A stretch of 64,000 nt of DNA from Toxotes chatareus. Taxonomy: Eukaryota > Chordata > Actinopteri > Toxotidae. A program made the translations under genes and the position numbers. Under the pieces are notes generated by a model. That model searched no databases and was not told the origin of the DNA. It saw nothing but the letters and a program-made list of their open reading frames with translations. The DNA lies in the NCBI GenBank assembly GCA_016801885.1, contig CM028893.1, positions 6,585,950-6,649,949 of the forward strand, written 5' to 3'. Positions 20,904 to 32,435 of this stretch are shown piece by piece. Every line of letters starts with the position of its first letter. Positions within the stretch are counted from its first letter, which is position 1.

Positions 20904-22196
20904 GTGAGCGCTGTTCCGGGCCTGTTAGCTTTTATGGCCCACTAAAGAAGAAGAGAGAGTGAATGAACATCCTTCCTGTCTTGATTGACTTCTCCTCCAC
21001 CGCTTCCCCAGCTCTGCCACAAGCTCCTTTTCTCCACTCTCTTAAGTAGCAATAATGGACATTCTCATATCTACCCTGGAAGCATTTCTCCAGGCTATAG
21101 GAAACCAGCAAAAATAAGTGCGACAAATTACCTCCCATAATCATACCTGCTGTATGAGGTTATTATTGTAGATTTAAACAGCTATACTTTGATGTCACAC
21201 ATGGGGAGACGGCCTCTTGGGCCTTATCAAGTAAGCCAGATATGTAATAAAGAGGAAGTAAGTGGTAATTACATACTGATAACTTTGGCAAGGACACAAA
21301 GAGGTTTTGATGTGAAGTTGTAAATGTGACACGAGGGTCACGTCCTGCAGCACTGGCAGCAGCTCCTTCTCAGTTTCAAGGCTTGTAAACACCCGGCAAC
21401 CCCTGATTTGTTTGGTCACACTTTTATTTGCCTCCTCATTAAGTCTTATTAGTCCTATAATAGTTTCTTATGATGTGATGAAGATCGTTACAGTGGAAAT
21501 TGTGTCTTTGATCGTGTTTTTGTGTATTTGCGTGCCATATTTAAGTCTTTTTTTCCACTTGCGTTATTGTGTGTGTTGGATGCAATGTATGCACATCTCT
21601 CAGCCACTCTTTATTTGTATTTGTTGGCAGTTTTTGACAGCATCTTGTGGGTTGGTGGCTTATATGAGTTTACCATGCCCTCCATTCCCACAGTATGCAA
21701 TATATGAGAGTGCAGGGGAAAGAACCCAGGCCATGCTTGTGATTCAATACGCACACCCCCATGGACCAAGGCTTAGGGGAGTGCATGTGCTGATGAAAAA
21801 GTAATGTACTGTGTCTGCAGGGTTCTGCTTGCTTTTCCCTCTCGCTTCTTCAACTCCAAAACCTCGTCTCCCATACCAACCTGAGACCTCTTTAGCTAAA
21901 AACAGCTCCCCAAAATGCTTTCCTGTCAGTTTGCCTTTGTCTTTCTTGCTATATTTCTTAGGGGGAAGCCGGTTTAAGATATGATTGTAAATATAGCATT
22001 TCTGCCATAAAAACACTTGTCTGAGTAAGCGTAATTTTTCATAACTGCCATAGGAAACCATAGGATCAACAATCCCCCAACATTAATCCCCCAAAATCTA
22101 CCAAGTATCTTTAAATCACATCACATGCAAGTGTCTGCATCATGCCTGCAGTTACAAATGTGAAAGAAGTAAACTTTTTTTCTTTTGTTTCTTAGC
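20904..22196. other. No gene seen
   Basis: Unique AT-leaning sequence; a possible small CNE-like island near 21195-21300 contains GGTAATTACATACTGATAAC. Open frames at 21412-21804 (+) and 21744-22061 (-) are unsupported. Confidence 0.45.
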
Positions 22197-22280
22197 TTCA
22201 ACAATTGACAGTTCTAATTTGTGTACTTTAAGGGGACAATTCAGGGGACACTCTGGCTAAAAAAGTGAAATGAATGCCGC

Positions 22281-22284
<4 letters not shown>
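22197..22284 (+). repeat. Dispersed repeat, copy B
   Basis: Partner of 13455-13549. The shared core TCTAATTTGTGTACTTTA begins at 22213 and the shared end TGAAATGAATGCCGCCAGC runs straight into a CA microsatellite. CAATTGACAG just upstream aligns with AACTGATGGC in copy A. Confidence 0.85.

Positions 22285-22315
<31 letters not shown>
22284..22315 (+). repeat. (CA)n microsatellite
   Basis: About 15 uninterrupted CA units directly abutting dispersed-repeat copy B, the usual place where a mobile-element tail seeds a microsatellite. Confidence 0.97.
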
Positions 22316-22316
<1 letters not shown>

Positions 22317-22984
22317 CCTCTAAAATCAAAGAGCCCTGGTGAAGAGTAACAGTAGCTACACATGAGCGTGTCACAAGTGAGTCATTTAAAGTAACAGCAG
22401 CCCTGTGATTGATGTCCTCTGTGTTTTTCTGTGTGTATGGGAGGGTCAGGGGTGTAGGAGTGAAAGGAGGGGAAGGTGGAGGGTGGACGAGGGATTGATA
22501 TCACATAAGAGCGTGGTGGGCCAGGTGAAAGAGGAGAGGAGGAGTGGGTGGAAGCAAGGGACTTGTCCTGTAGCGAGTTAAATCTATCTTCCTCACTTCT
22601 TCTTCTTCAGCCGTGGCCCCTCTGTCCTTGGGCGCTGGGTGCTGACTAAGCAGGGTCTGTCTCTGTCCCCCTCAAACAAGTACCTAGACTGCAACCTTAT
22701 TATAAAAGTTTACCCAAGGACTTGGTGTTCACAAGAAACTTTTTTATTTAGACAGTAAACTACAGTTTACAGTTCCTAATGAAAATGCAACTGAAATCAA
22801 AACCAAAAAGTGGCCTGTTTTTATGTTTTGATGAAAATGTGATCTAGAAAAAGAAAATACAGGTTGAAGTGATATTCTTAATAATACAGTAGGTCTGAAC
22901 CTTCAGTGGTTGCAAGAACCGCTAATGCCTAATGCTGCTACGTCATTTATGTTTCTGTTTTCTGAATTTAAAATGGCCATCAGT
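22316..22984. other. No gene seen
   Basis: G-rich patch at about 22440-22560. A strong acceptor-like CTTCTTCTTCTTCAG ends at 22610, followed by 48 open codons to a stop at 22756-22758, but no good donor and no recognised product. Confidence 0.4.
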
Positions 22985-23480
22985 TAATCTGCATTGTTCA
23001 GTAAACATGATCCTTCCCCAACATTTACGCAACAAACCATTTCAGTTCACTTCCCAAAGTCGCTTGCCAATTTCCTTAAGCATACAACAGTGCGGCGCTG
23101 TCTAGAATTCATATGCTGCGCTATGTATATTCAGCATAGCGCTTTCTCCACGGGGAGCCAAAGCCCATTTGCTGGCCGGGCTCGTTTGGCAGTCATGGCT
23201 CCAACACATACAGAACAGCACATTAGCATAAAATCAGGCTCATGCGTGTGGCAAAGCCAGCCAAAAGAGACATAATTGCTATTGACAGAATTAACAAACA
23301 CATTAAATCCCCACATTAATTAGAAAGTCAAATGTAAAAACTGTCAGGAGTGGCAGACAGCTGTCATCCATCATCCCTCTCTTTGGAGTTTTGTGGTAAT
23401 TCATTTTCCGCTGCTTAATTTGCTTCATTTTGCTGTGGACTTAAAGCACAGCGTGTTTTAATTATGGTTGCCCCGAACAA
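22985..23480. promoter_or_regulatory. CNE-like block, strongest
   Basis: About 500 bp of unique sequence packed with POU/homeodomain words (ATTAGCATAA near 23223, CATAATTGC near 23271, ACATTAATTAG near 23313, TTTAATTATGG near 23457), a near-perfect MEIS/TGIF palindrome at 23355-23366 and an 8-bp stem with a 9-nt loop at 23118-23142. No coding frame. This has the classic look of a deeply conserved developmental enhancer; the target gene is unknown. Confidence 0.45.
23355..23366. promoter_or_regulatory. MEIS/TGIF-type palindrome
   Basis: AGACAGCTGTCA differs by one base from the palindromic TALE-dimer site TGACAGCTGTCA and contains a perfect 10-bp dyad at 23356-23365. A separate CTGTCA half-site lies at 23341-23346. 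Confidence 0.35.
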
Positions 23481-23879
23481 AGTGGTCATTGTCATAACCA
23501 TAGCTACTGTGGAGCAAATATGGCGGGGTGGTCAGGTCCTGTGATGACCAACCAAATCAGCTTGCCAAGACAGTTTAGCCTGCAGAAAGCTGACTGGTCA
23601 ATTATTTCTCCTTTTTTAATGTAACGATTGGTTTAATAATTAAGAATAAAACAGATGCCATTACCAAAACAAATCAATGTCTCAGTGACTCAATGGTGAT
23701 GATCACAGGGAATTAAGATCAAGTTATTTATCATTAATATAAGGACCATTGTTCTTTTTGATGCAGCATTCAGTGTTTGAGTTTAATGTTTCTCTCACCT
23801 TTCTTCATTAAATATTGCCTCTTTATTGTTATTTATTGATCTTTTTTTTCCTGTCTTCTCTTTTCCTTGTTCCTGTTTG
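23481..23879. other. No gene seen
   Basis: AT-rich unique sequence, possibly a tail of the preceding CNE-like block to about 23700. It ends in the pyrimidine tract that leads to the recursive-splice-like site. Confidence 0.45.
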
Positions 23880-23931
23880 GCACTGGTGGACTTAAACATC
23901 GACACACCTTGCATACCCTTCTCAGGTAAGT
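23842..23931 (+). other. Recursive-splice-like site
   Basis: A 39-nt pyrimidine tract (about 23842-23880) is followed by no AG until CTTCTCAG at 23925, which abuts GTAAGT at 23926-23931. An acceptor joined directly to a consensus donor is the signature of a zero-length recursive splice site in long vertebrate introns. It would imply that this window is intronic to a plus-strand gene. Sequence match only. Confidence 0.25.
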
Positions 23932-25374
23932 TCTCCGTATTCCTATTTGACTTGTCACTCTGTTTTGTAAAACTAAATCTTTGCAAAACCAAATGAAAAA
24001 CTGTAAAAAGTTTCTGAAATTAAACTCAGAAACAAAAGTAACATGTAGAATTGGTTAAGCAAAGACTTTCTCTAAAAGATGTTTTCCTCTTGTTATTAGG
24101 CAACATTATTTTATGAGGCTTACTGTTATCTTTGCATGGCAGTTAGATGAGCAGCCCCGACCTTTAGAAAACTGTAGTCCTTAGCTGTCTTCCCACATTA
24201 GGGTCCACACACACGGACAACATTTCCCCCACAATGAACTGAACTGTAGTGCAGAAGGACAGTATTTGTTTTGCATTTCCATCTCTTTGACCTTTGACCC
24301 CCTCTCAAAAACCCTCTTACAATACCTATCATTCAAATGGAGCGTCACAAGGTGAGTAAAAGCTAGTGGAGTCACTGCTTGATGTATGCATGTGTGTGTG
24401 TGTTCACATTCACATGTAAGTGTATGTACAGTGTGTTTGGAGGTTACTGGTTGGTTGGGCGCATCTGTTCTGGAAGAGCAGCTCCACCAGACAACCAGTG
24501 TCCCCTCAGGTTGACGGCCCCTCTGTCTACGTAACACAAATAGTGCAGGACACCTGGTCACACACAACAACACATCCAATTGATCCTATACATGTGTTAC
24601 TCTGTCTACTGCCTTTACTGTTTCTCTCCCTGTCTTTCTCTTCCTTACCTTACTCATCATCCCTCTGTCTGTGTAGTTACAGGAATGAGGCATTGATCCC
24701 CCTGTACACAAAGCGTTGCGCCGGGGCATGCTAGCACGCTCCTTCTGTCAGGGAGGTTAAGATCAAATGTTTGTCGGGGCTGAACCCCGGTGCAAGCCCC
24801 TGTAGAGGGAACATGTGCATGGCGACAGGGCTGACCTCAGACAACATGCCTGTTAGCCCCTCAGAAAGCTGAGCTGCCAGTCATCTCATTGTACAAGAGG
24901 CATTCTGTTTGTGATGATAAAAATACACATAGCGGATTTAAAGGGTCACGAGGGTGTTCAGCATACTGAACGGTTCAAAATGTGCCTGTTGACTCTTTTT
25001 GATCTGTCTCGGTTTGTGTGGCTTGTGTGTGCAGGTGCATGGTCAGGTCAGTAGTTAAATAGAACGACTCTGTTGACAAGATAGTAGTTGAAATGTCAAG
25101 AAAGATGCTACTGGGAGACAGTGATATAGATGTAATGATGTTTGAGTTAATCGAACTCAAGTGTCCAAATGGGCAGGATGTAGAAATGGTGTTATTACAT
25201 TGTGCAAATATTCCTCTGTTCATCCGTTTCCATATTAAACCCAAGCGTGATTGATTCAACCCTGTGTAAAATTCCTATTGGTTGCTGCCAATGATATAGT
25301 GACCGTATTTCTCATTTGAAGACTCCCCAGACATTCGCCCTTTGAGAGAAAAGGTGAAAAAAATCTCAATCTCT
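23932..25374. other. No gene seen
   Basis: Mixed unique sequence. ATGGAGCGTCACAAG|GTGAGT at 24337-24357 is donor-like after a five-codon ATG frame, without other support. CpG and GC rise around 24700-24850. No family recognised in the frames at 24181-24734. Confidence 0.4.
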
Positions 25375-25800
25375 TCCCCTCTCGGCGTAACTCTCCCTTT
25401 TTATCCTCGCTCTCTCTTTACATGTCCAATCGTTTATCTATCTGCCGCCAAATTCATTTCAATTAGAGCCTGTGCCGGCTTGCTCCCTCTCCTTATTGAT
25501 CGCTGCTCGCGGCAACTTGGGGCACAAGCGCTTCAGGACCACCGCTGCTATCTTCAGCACACATGTGTGAACGGCACACGTGTGTGTATATATGTTTGCT
25601 GTTTACGGGCTTCAGCCTGGTCTCAGAGACAGCGGGCACCTTCGCCTCTGCGATCAACAATAAATATGAGCAGTGGCAAACAATTACCCCCTTAACGAGG
25701 GATTAATTGTGTCAAGATGGAGTGAGGTCAATGCAGAGGTCGGTTAACGCCGTACATTCCTAATGTGTTTATTTTCATTACTTAGGAACATTAGTCTTTC
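25375..25800. promoter_or_regulatory. CNE-like block
   Basis: Contains CCAATCGTTTATC, TTCATTTCAATTAGAGCC, TTATTGATCGC, CAACAATAAATATG and GGGATTAATTGTG words with moderate CpG. It is interrupted near 25560-25590 by a short GT-rich patch. Good enhancer-like texture. Confidence 0.35.
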
Positions 25801-25919
25801 CCTTAGTAGCACCACTGTCCATTGATTTCCCTCCCTTTGTTTTTTGGAGACTGTATGAGAGTGTGTCTCTGTGTATGTATTTATACGCATGCAAGTGTGC
25901 ACACTGCTCAAAGTAATAT
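25801..25919. other. Spacer
   Basis: Short unique spacer; nothing seen. Confidence 0.5.
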
Positions 25920-26180
25920 TATGAGTGCCTGAGCATAGCGCTGGTTATTGACTCTTGCCAGATCAATACTATAAATGCCTTTAACGGTGGCAGTTAAACT
26001 CATTTGTCATTTATTGGTGGTGGTAGTGGAGGGGGTGAGAGTCCTCAGAGAAGCGACCAATGTATCAATCTATTGTGGCGCTAACTTCCCTCGCTGGCCT
26101 CTAAGTGTGTCATCATCCTGGAGTCATAACTTGAGGCAAAGCTCTGTCATGTTCGCCGACAACAAGTGATTAGGTGGGAC
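25920..26180. promoter_or_regulatory. CNE-like block
   Basis: Unique sequence with ATTGACTCTTGCC, AGATCAATAC, CATTTGTCATTTATTGG and TCAATCTATTG words. Candidate element. Confidence 0.27.
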
Positions 26181-26359
26181 AGTGTTGTGGCGGGGCGGGG
26201 AAATGAAAGGACTGGTCATTTGTTTCTGGGTGGTAAAAGTGAGAGTGGAGCACACAGAACTGCTGCCGCTTGTCCCCTGTGGCTGATGGAGACATGGCGT
26301 CTGCATGTTTACATTTGATTTGTGTACATGTGTGTCTGTGAGAGCAGAGAGAGAGAGGG

Positions 26360-26600
26360 AGGGAGCGAGGCGGCGGGTCTAAAGGCTCGCTGCGAGGGGA
26401 CGAGGGTAAAGCAGGTCTTAAATTGAATCACTTTCTGGTTGCTGCAGTCGACATTGTTTAGCCTGTGTCATCGACAGGCTGTTGTAAAGCTACAGTGAGG
26501 CAGGATGGATGCTGGCCCTCTAGGCCTGTACTGAATTGCATGGTGGGTAAATCACTGCCATTGTTTGATGTGACAGAAACAGAGGCCATGCAGGATAGAA
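26360..26600. promoter_or_regulatory. CNE-like block with small hairpin
   Basis: CpG-bearing start (26364-26405), then TTAAATTGAATCAC, a 7-bp stem AGCCTGT/ACAGGCT with a 7-nt loop at 26460-26480, and a SOX-type CATTGTT at 26559-26565. Candidate regulatory element. Confidence 0.28.
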
Positions 26601-26823
26601 CTCAAGGTTTGTTTTGATTACACTTAAAACACATTTACCTAATGATTTAACTAAACAGATTTTTGGGTGCAGTAAAAGGCTTTTTAGTCAGATGTAAGTT
26701 GATTACGTTAGTTCCAACGAATTATGAACATTTTTATAAAACCAGGAACGTTGCTTTTAAGCCTCCCATCTACATTTCTGTAGATAGCTGCATATTTTCT
26801 GATGTTTCTTTTATTTATTTCAG
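26601..26823. other. AT-rich, ends in strong acceptor
   Basis: AT-rich sequence whose last 35 bases form a good branch point (CTGAT near 26800) and polypyrimidine tract leading to the candidate exon. Confidence 0.4.
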
Positions 26824-26952
26824 CCAGATACATCCTCATCACAGTTTCCCAGTGTGCTGAATGGAATTGATTTTTGCATAATGGGTGAGAAATCAGAAAT
26901 CTATCACACAATGAGGAAGAGAAAAGCAGAGCTACCTGTGGGTATGGACTAA
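26824..26952 (+). other. Candidate terminal or cassette exon
   Basis: The acceptor is close to ideal: CTGAT branch-like word, then GTTTCTTTTATTTATTTCAG. From 26824 one frame stays open for 42 codons to TAA at 26950-26952; the other two hit stops after 11 and 14 codons. The peptide has unbiased composition, starting PDTSSSQFPSVLNGIDFCIM and ending in a basic stretch MRKRKAELP and GMD. A donor-like GTGAGA after 26884 would make a 61-nt internal exon instead. I recognise no family, so this is a candidate only. Confidence 0.2.
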
Positions 26953-28234
26953 ACTGAGTCAGTGCTTGTTGGTGCTATCTTTAGTGATGAAATATATAGT
27001 GTACAAACGCCTGGGATATCGTGGACACAGTGAGGAGGTAAACCAATAATTCATGAATCGGCTGCTGGTGGAATAGCTGCAGAAGCGGCTTAAACTGATT
27101 AACATAACTGAACGTTGACATGGAAATACAGTTGTGAGCGCAGACAAAATCAGTATCAAAATGTTCCTTTTGTTATTCTTTGTCATTCTTTGTCCTCCTG
27201 GTTTGATTTTCCAAAAGCATAGCATGTGTATATACAGATTTGCTTTTTTTTTTTTTTTGCAAGCCACTGAAATGTGTATGTCACAGCATCCTTAAATTCA
27301 GCTCGGGAGAAAAATGCAGATTGGTTCCTGCTTACAGACTTCATTATCGTGAGTTGATAACATATGCTAATTACAAAAAGTTTGCTTTGATGGATTATCT
27401 CAAGCAAATTCAAAGCTCTGCCCTTAAATATACCTGGATGTGAAAACAAAATGGTTGGTAGTGAGATAAAGTACACACAGTCATGTACTAGTGCTGTTTC
27501 TCACTTTGCTTCCCATTAACACTCTTGTCACTTCTATGCAGCTATAAGGAACTTGACCCCTCTACTGTGCAACATGCCCCAGGCACCTAAACCTGTCTTC
27601 ATCCACACCAGTGTATTAGCGTGTGTGTGCGTGCTGCATGCATGCACGTGTGTGTGTCATACTCTGCCACTTTGGCAGATTGTAAACATTTTTATGTCTT
27701 TGCCAATGAGAGTTGGCGCTCAAACTTTTTTCTTTCATGTTAGATTGTTGTATATGTGTGTGTGTGTGCATGTGTATACATGTGTGTACCAATGAGCACA
27801 AATGTTATCTCCTGGGATCTCTCATCTACTCATTCTCCCTCCCTCCTCCTCTTGGCACTCTCTTCATTTTCCCCTAAAGCTGTAGCTAGCTATTTATAGT
27901 GAGAAGAAGGGAGAGACCATCAAAGCTGGCTCCATATATCAAAGCCAATCCGATCGTCTCCACTCCTCTCCCTCCACCATGTCCTCCTTCCCAGCTCTGC
28001 TGTTCTAAAACGGGAAGGCAGGGAAAGCCCCAGAAGAAATCCTGCTCCCTATGCCCACCAGAGACCTACCAGTGGGAAAAAAAGATCGTGAGGGGCGGAG
28101 GAGGGTGGGAATCGTGTGGGAATGTGTGAGAGAGAGTGCGAAAAGTGAGAGAGTGGGTTTCCGTGTTTACGCATGCATGTGTATAAATTCAAGTCTTTGT
28201 GTCCTTTTCACGTGCATGCATGTGCTGTGCCGGC
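26953..28234. other. No gene seen; GT-rich patches
   Basis: Poly-T at about 27246-27259 and GT/CA alternating patches near 27618-27660 and 27745-27790 that could adopt Z-DNA. Open frames are short and unsupported. Confidence 0.5.
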
Positions 28235-28560
28235 TCGTGGGTTTCGGCGGCCTAGGGGTTTGATGTGTTGATGCGACACGGCACTCATTGTCGCCGCGGC
28301 AGCTAATGAAATTGCAATGACATCTGGGAGGCCCACGGTGGACTGGCCCGCAAGGCGCCAGCTCCTGAATCCATATTAAACGAACAGTTTCCCGTCTAGC
28401 ACGCACCGCCTCTTCTGTCCTCATCCTCGTACAAACACATAGCAGGGGGAAAAACAAGACTAGCGCTCCACAGAGACAAGGCATCTAATGTCGAGAATCT
28501 AATGTGGCTTTAATAGGAGTGCAGCCTGAGTTCGTTCACAGATGTTACTGAGATGACTGC
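28235..28560. promoter_or_regulatory. CNE-like block
   Basis: CpG-bearing unique sequence with GCGACACGGCACTCATTG, GCAGCTAATGAAATTGC and a CCATATTAAACG word. Candidate element. Confidence 0.3.
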
Positions 28561-28576
28561 TTGTTGTGCTTAGTGG

Positions 28577-28604
28577 TTTTTTTTTTTTTTTTGGTTTTTT
28601 TTTT
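28577..28604 (+). repeat. Poly-T, interrupted
   Basis: Sixteen T, GG, then ten T. Confidence 0.95.
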
Positions 28605-30980
28605 GTTCTTCATGAGATCCAAGCGAAGCTATCCAGAGTGGATCCCCTCGGAACATTAAATGTTTCAGTTTAATGCCCATTGAATGTCACTTTTTAAGGA
28701 GAGTGCACAATCTATGCATCTTTTATGCTTTTATTTTTGGGAGGGTTCAGAGAGACAAAAAAGCCAGTAATTTTGGAAACGCCCCACAAAATGTCTTTTT
28801 CTTCACCCACTGGGGATGTGGGAGTGTATTTATTTGTTTTGTTTTGTTTGTTATCAAGAGAGACCAGCAGCAACAATGAAGAGCACCTTAGGAGAGAAAG
28901 AAGACTCTGAAAAACACTCTGATAAAACAAATCATTAAAGAGCCCTGTTTATCAAAGTAATAGCACCTACAAAGGGCTGTATGTATATTATCATTTCGTA
29001 AGTGATCAGTATTCCATCACCATCTGCTTCTTAATCCTTAACAGAGATAACAAATCTTAATTTTGTGTATTCTTTACAATGGATTACACAGGCAGCTAAT
29101 AGTGTTACTCCATAACCTTTAATCAAGCTCTCTCCTTAACTGTAGAATACTAAATAGACAGAAATGATGGCAGCAAGACGTTATATGATTTCTTTTTTTT
29201 TTTATATAGGTGGTTAAGATAATAAAAAAAATAAAAAAAATCCAGATTTTTATACCTGGTCAGAATAAATAGCTGTAGACTTTTAATTAAGCCTTTAATT
29301 TTGGCTGACATTTGCATATAAATTTAGATTATCTATGTCTACCACTAGGAAATTCAGCTTGGTCAAATCTACAAGACAAAACACCAATGTAGTTCTGTGC
29401 AGTACAGTACAGTAAGAGTCCAGTGGGACATCTGGGCAAAGATCCAGGATCTACAGGAAGACTGTAACACCTACACACCTAACATCTGTCTAGGCCATTG
29501 AAAAAAAGTTCAGTGTTAACAATATTTTAAAGATCAATAAAATAAAAGACACTTCAGACAGAGTATGTAGACCTTCCCTTAAAGAAAAGGATCCAGATAC
29601 ATTCTTGTAGGAGTTGTTGGCGTCAAAGTCAAAGTCCAAGAGTTCTTTTTGTTAACTTGTCGGAAGTAACTGACTAGAGTTGAGGCCACGTGACTCAAGT
29701 CCAGACTTTCCAGCAGTATCTCAACACTCCATTGTCAAACTGCATCTTCCATGACCACTGAATGCAAAGATCTTGTAGTGTGCAGGAAGCTGATGTGCAG
29801 AAAGTTGGAGATTGCTGTGATTTCTCTAGCTGCCTGTGGGGTTTGTGCTTCACTTGTGTGCGAATGAAAACAAATGTAGATGAGCAAAACAGAATGAAAG
29901 GGGTAGCATATTGATGTGTGTGGGCTGTGCATCTAATTGAACAGGAAATAACTGCTAAATACAGACAGACAAATACAAAGGATTTTAAAATGCTCTTACT
30001 TCAGATTGGCCTTAAATTGCCTTCACATGCAGTTACAGTTTTTTTTTCTTAACAGCTCAGTGTCATTATCACAATGTTATTATTATTCTTCATATTGAAT
30101 CCAATATTCAGTTCTACTTGGAAGTTATTAAATGACTAGCCAGCTGGAGAGCAGCAGTACCTATTGGCTTGCAGAGAAGGATGCTAACAGTACAGGTCAC
30201 TTTAGGGTTAGCCGAAATCCAGATACAAAATCCATTATGTTTTTCTCTCTCACGGTGTGCAGAAAGATGCCTGGAGTATAATATACAGTATGTGCGTAAT
30301 ACAAGTGTGTGAATATGAATGTGCCCACATACTATGCACTACCCTAGAGTAATTACATTTTCTGTTTATCTTATACCTGTGCCTGTCTTTGTTGTGCCCC
30401 AGCTTCCTGAGCTTGCCAGGAATGTCATGATGGCTTTCCCTGACTTCAATTCTAGATACACTGACTTCTGACAGAAAGAGATTCCAACACAATACTAACA
30501 CTCTTGTGTGTTTTCGGGGCAGGCCTTGTTATTGTTGAATATGCACACGTCTGTGTTGAATATCTTTTGGACCACAAATGGGGTTCTGGCTTCAGTTAAG
30601 GATATGCTTACTTTGCTTCTTGTAAGATTAATAAACCCAGACTTACACAGAACGACTACGGATGTTAACTGAGACCAAACTTTGCTTTTTGGGGGAAGCA
30701 CGTGACTGAATAAATCTTGCCAGTTTCCTTTTGGAAATCACATCTAGATCGTAATTCTGCTTTTTAAGCTTGTCTCCAGAGATTGACTGATTTTAATACC
30801 CTGAGAAATCCCTGCACATGCAAAAAAAATATGCAATGTGATGGGATTTTTACAAGTTAGAGCGACTGATGCAGAAATGTATGAGCTCTTGTGGAGACTT
30901 TGCTCTGAAATAGGATTTTCTAAAAGAACTAGAGAGCTGATAACAAGGCAACACAGCAGGGGAAAGAGTTAAAACAGGGG
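28605..30980. other. No gene seen; AT-rich
   Basis: Over 2 kb of AT-rich unique sequence. Contains an octamer ATTTGCAT at 29310-29317, A-rich patches near 29220-29240 and an HNF4/NR2F-like word at 29630-29638. Frames are short and unremarkable. Confidence 0.5.
29619..29638 (+). promoter_or_regulatory. HNF4/NR2F DR1-like site
   Basis: GTCAAA is repeated twice, followed by GTCCA, giving CAAAGTCCA at 29630-29638, the HNF4 core half. Motif match only. Confidence 0.2.
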
Positions 30981-32219
30981 AACCCAGGAACACACACTCT
31001 CTCTCACACACACAAGGCTTCTTTTGTTTAGTTTAGCAGCTAGTTAGAGCCTGTGCCTTCAGGTAGACATACCTGTAGTATTTCTCTGCCTTCTCATTTT
31101 CCTCCTGCTCATGTCAGTATTAGGCTTGTGTGTGGGTGAATTTGTGTGTGAGATCACATTTTTAATGCCTTCTGAGGTCCCAGTATCTCTGCAAGATGCA
31201 AAAATCCGTCAAAGTTGAATGTCCTGTTTTGTGACACAGGGCTAATTAGTGTTAGTGTTTGGGTTAGGATTAATTAACAGGTTGGTGGTAGAGAAAAATG
31301 CAAGTCAATACCTGCATGTAAAACATTAGATCTTGGAAAGTGTGTATGTGTGTGTATGCCACCGTCTGCAAAAAAAAAGAGGCATCATGGGTCCTGGATG
31401 CAATTAAGAGCCTGTCAAGCTGGTGTCAAAGGTGCACACAAGCCCACCCATGCAAGCCCCCGCCCAACGCACACACATGCACAAACAAACACGTACACAC
31501 AAAAGCACCTGACTCCTGCAGACTGATGACAATGTTCTCCCTCTGAATTGTGTGCTCTGTGTGTGGGAGGTGTCAGCATGCCCGTATGTGTGCACGTCTC
31601 CATGTGTGTGCACGTACAGCCTCACACATGTTGAAATATGGCTCCCATATTTCACTGCACCTACAGCATTTGTAAATGCCAACTGCTTTCCTGCATCCCC
31701 CCCACCCTGTCCCTCTCCTGCGATTGGACCATCCCACCGAGGCTTCGGCTTTTAAGAAATTGAAGGAATAATCCACCAGGAATGGGGGTTGACGGGCAGG
31801 GGAGGGGAGCGCGGTGAAATGGCCACACCACAGAAGCCCCCTGCCTTCAAATATCAGGAAGATATTATAAACAAAGACAGATGCTCCAGTAAACTACACG
31901 AAACAGAGGTCATTTTTTTCTGTGTAAAGACCTTCCTTGTTTTTTGAGCCAGCTACAAGCCCTGAATTGCACAAATTGAGACAGCAGCTATTTGTAGGTT
32001 TTATGTTGTACATGTGTGTGTATGTGCGTGTGCAGGGAAGGGTTTGTGTCTGTTGGTGGCACCCATAAAAGCACTTTTATTACAAAGGATGATGGGAGAC
32101 AAAGATCAGAGAAGGGACCCCTCCCAGAGATACCCCTCTACCTTCATCTTCCTGTCTCTATCTCTCTCCTTCCACGCCCCTCGCCACACTCACTCAATCC
32201 CCCGAACCGTCACAGTAAA
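30981..32219. other. No gene seen; CA/GT patches
   Basis: CA-rich near 30990-31012 and 31460-31505, GT-rich near 31340-31360 and 31555-31615. Overlapping frames on both strands reflect these repeats. Confidence 0.5.
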
Positions 32220-32435
32220 TAGCTATCCTGGAGTAAATTTATAACTGCCACTTCAGCTGACAATCAAATGCTATCACTAGATTCTCACTGTCTATCACTT
32301 TGGCCCCTGCGTCCGGGGCGGAGGGAGGGATGAGGAGGAGGGGAGGGCGTGATCAGGGGCAAAGGAGGGTTGAGAGGAGGTGAGGGCGGCGTAGCCAATC
32401 TAGCTGTACCCGATCGATGGGAGGTTGTGAGGAGC
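32220..32435. promoter_or_regulatory. Possible CNE-like block, G-rich end
   Basis: GACAATCAAATGCTATC near 32258 and TCTATCACTTTGG near 32290 look element-like; then a G-rich run with five G-triplets or longer at 32314-32350. Confidence 0.22.

Noticed and set aside
22611..22758. Strong acceptor followed by 48 open codons
   Set aside because: No donor, no recognised product, and 48 open codons is expected often by chance.
24337..24357. ATGGAGCGTCACAAG|GTGAGT as a possible first coding exon
   Set aside because: Five codons only, no promoter features and poor -3 context.
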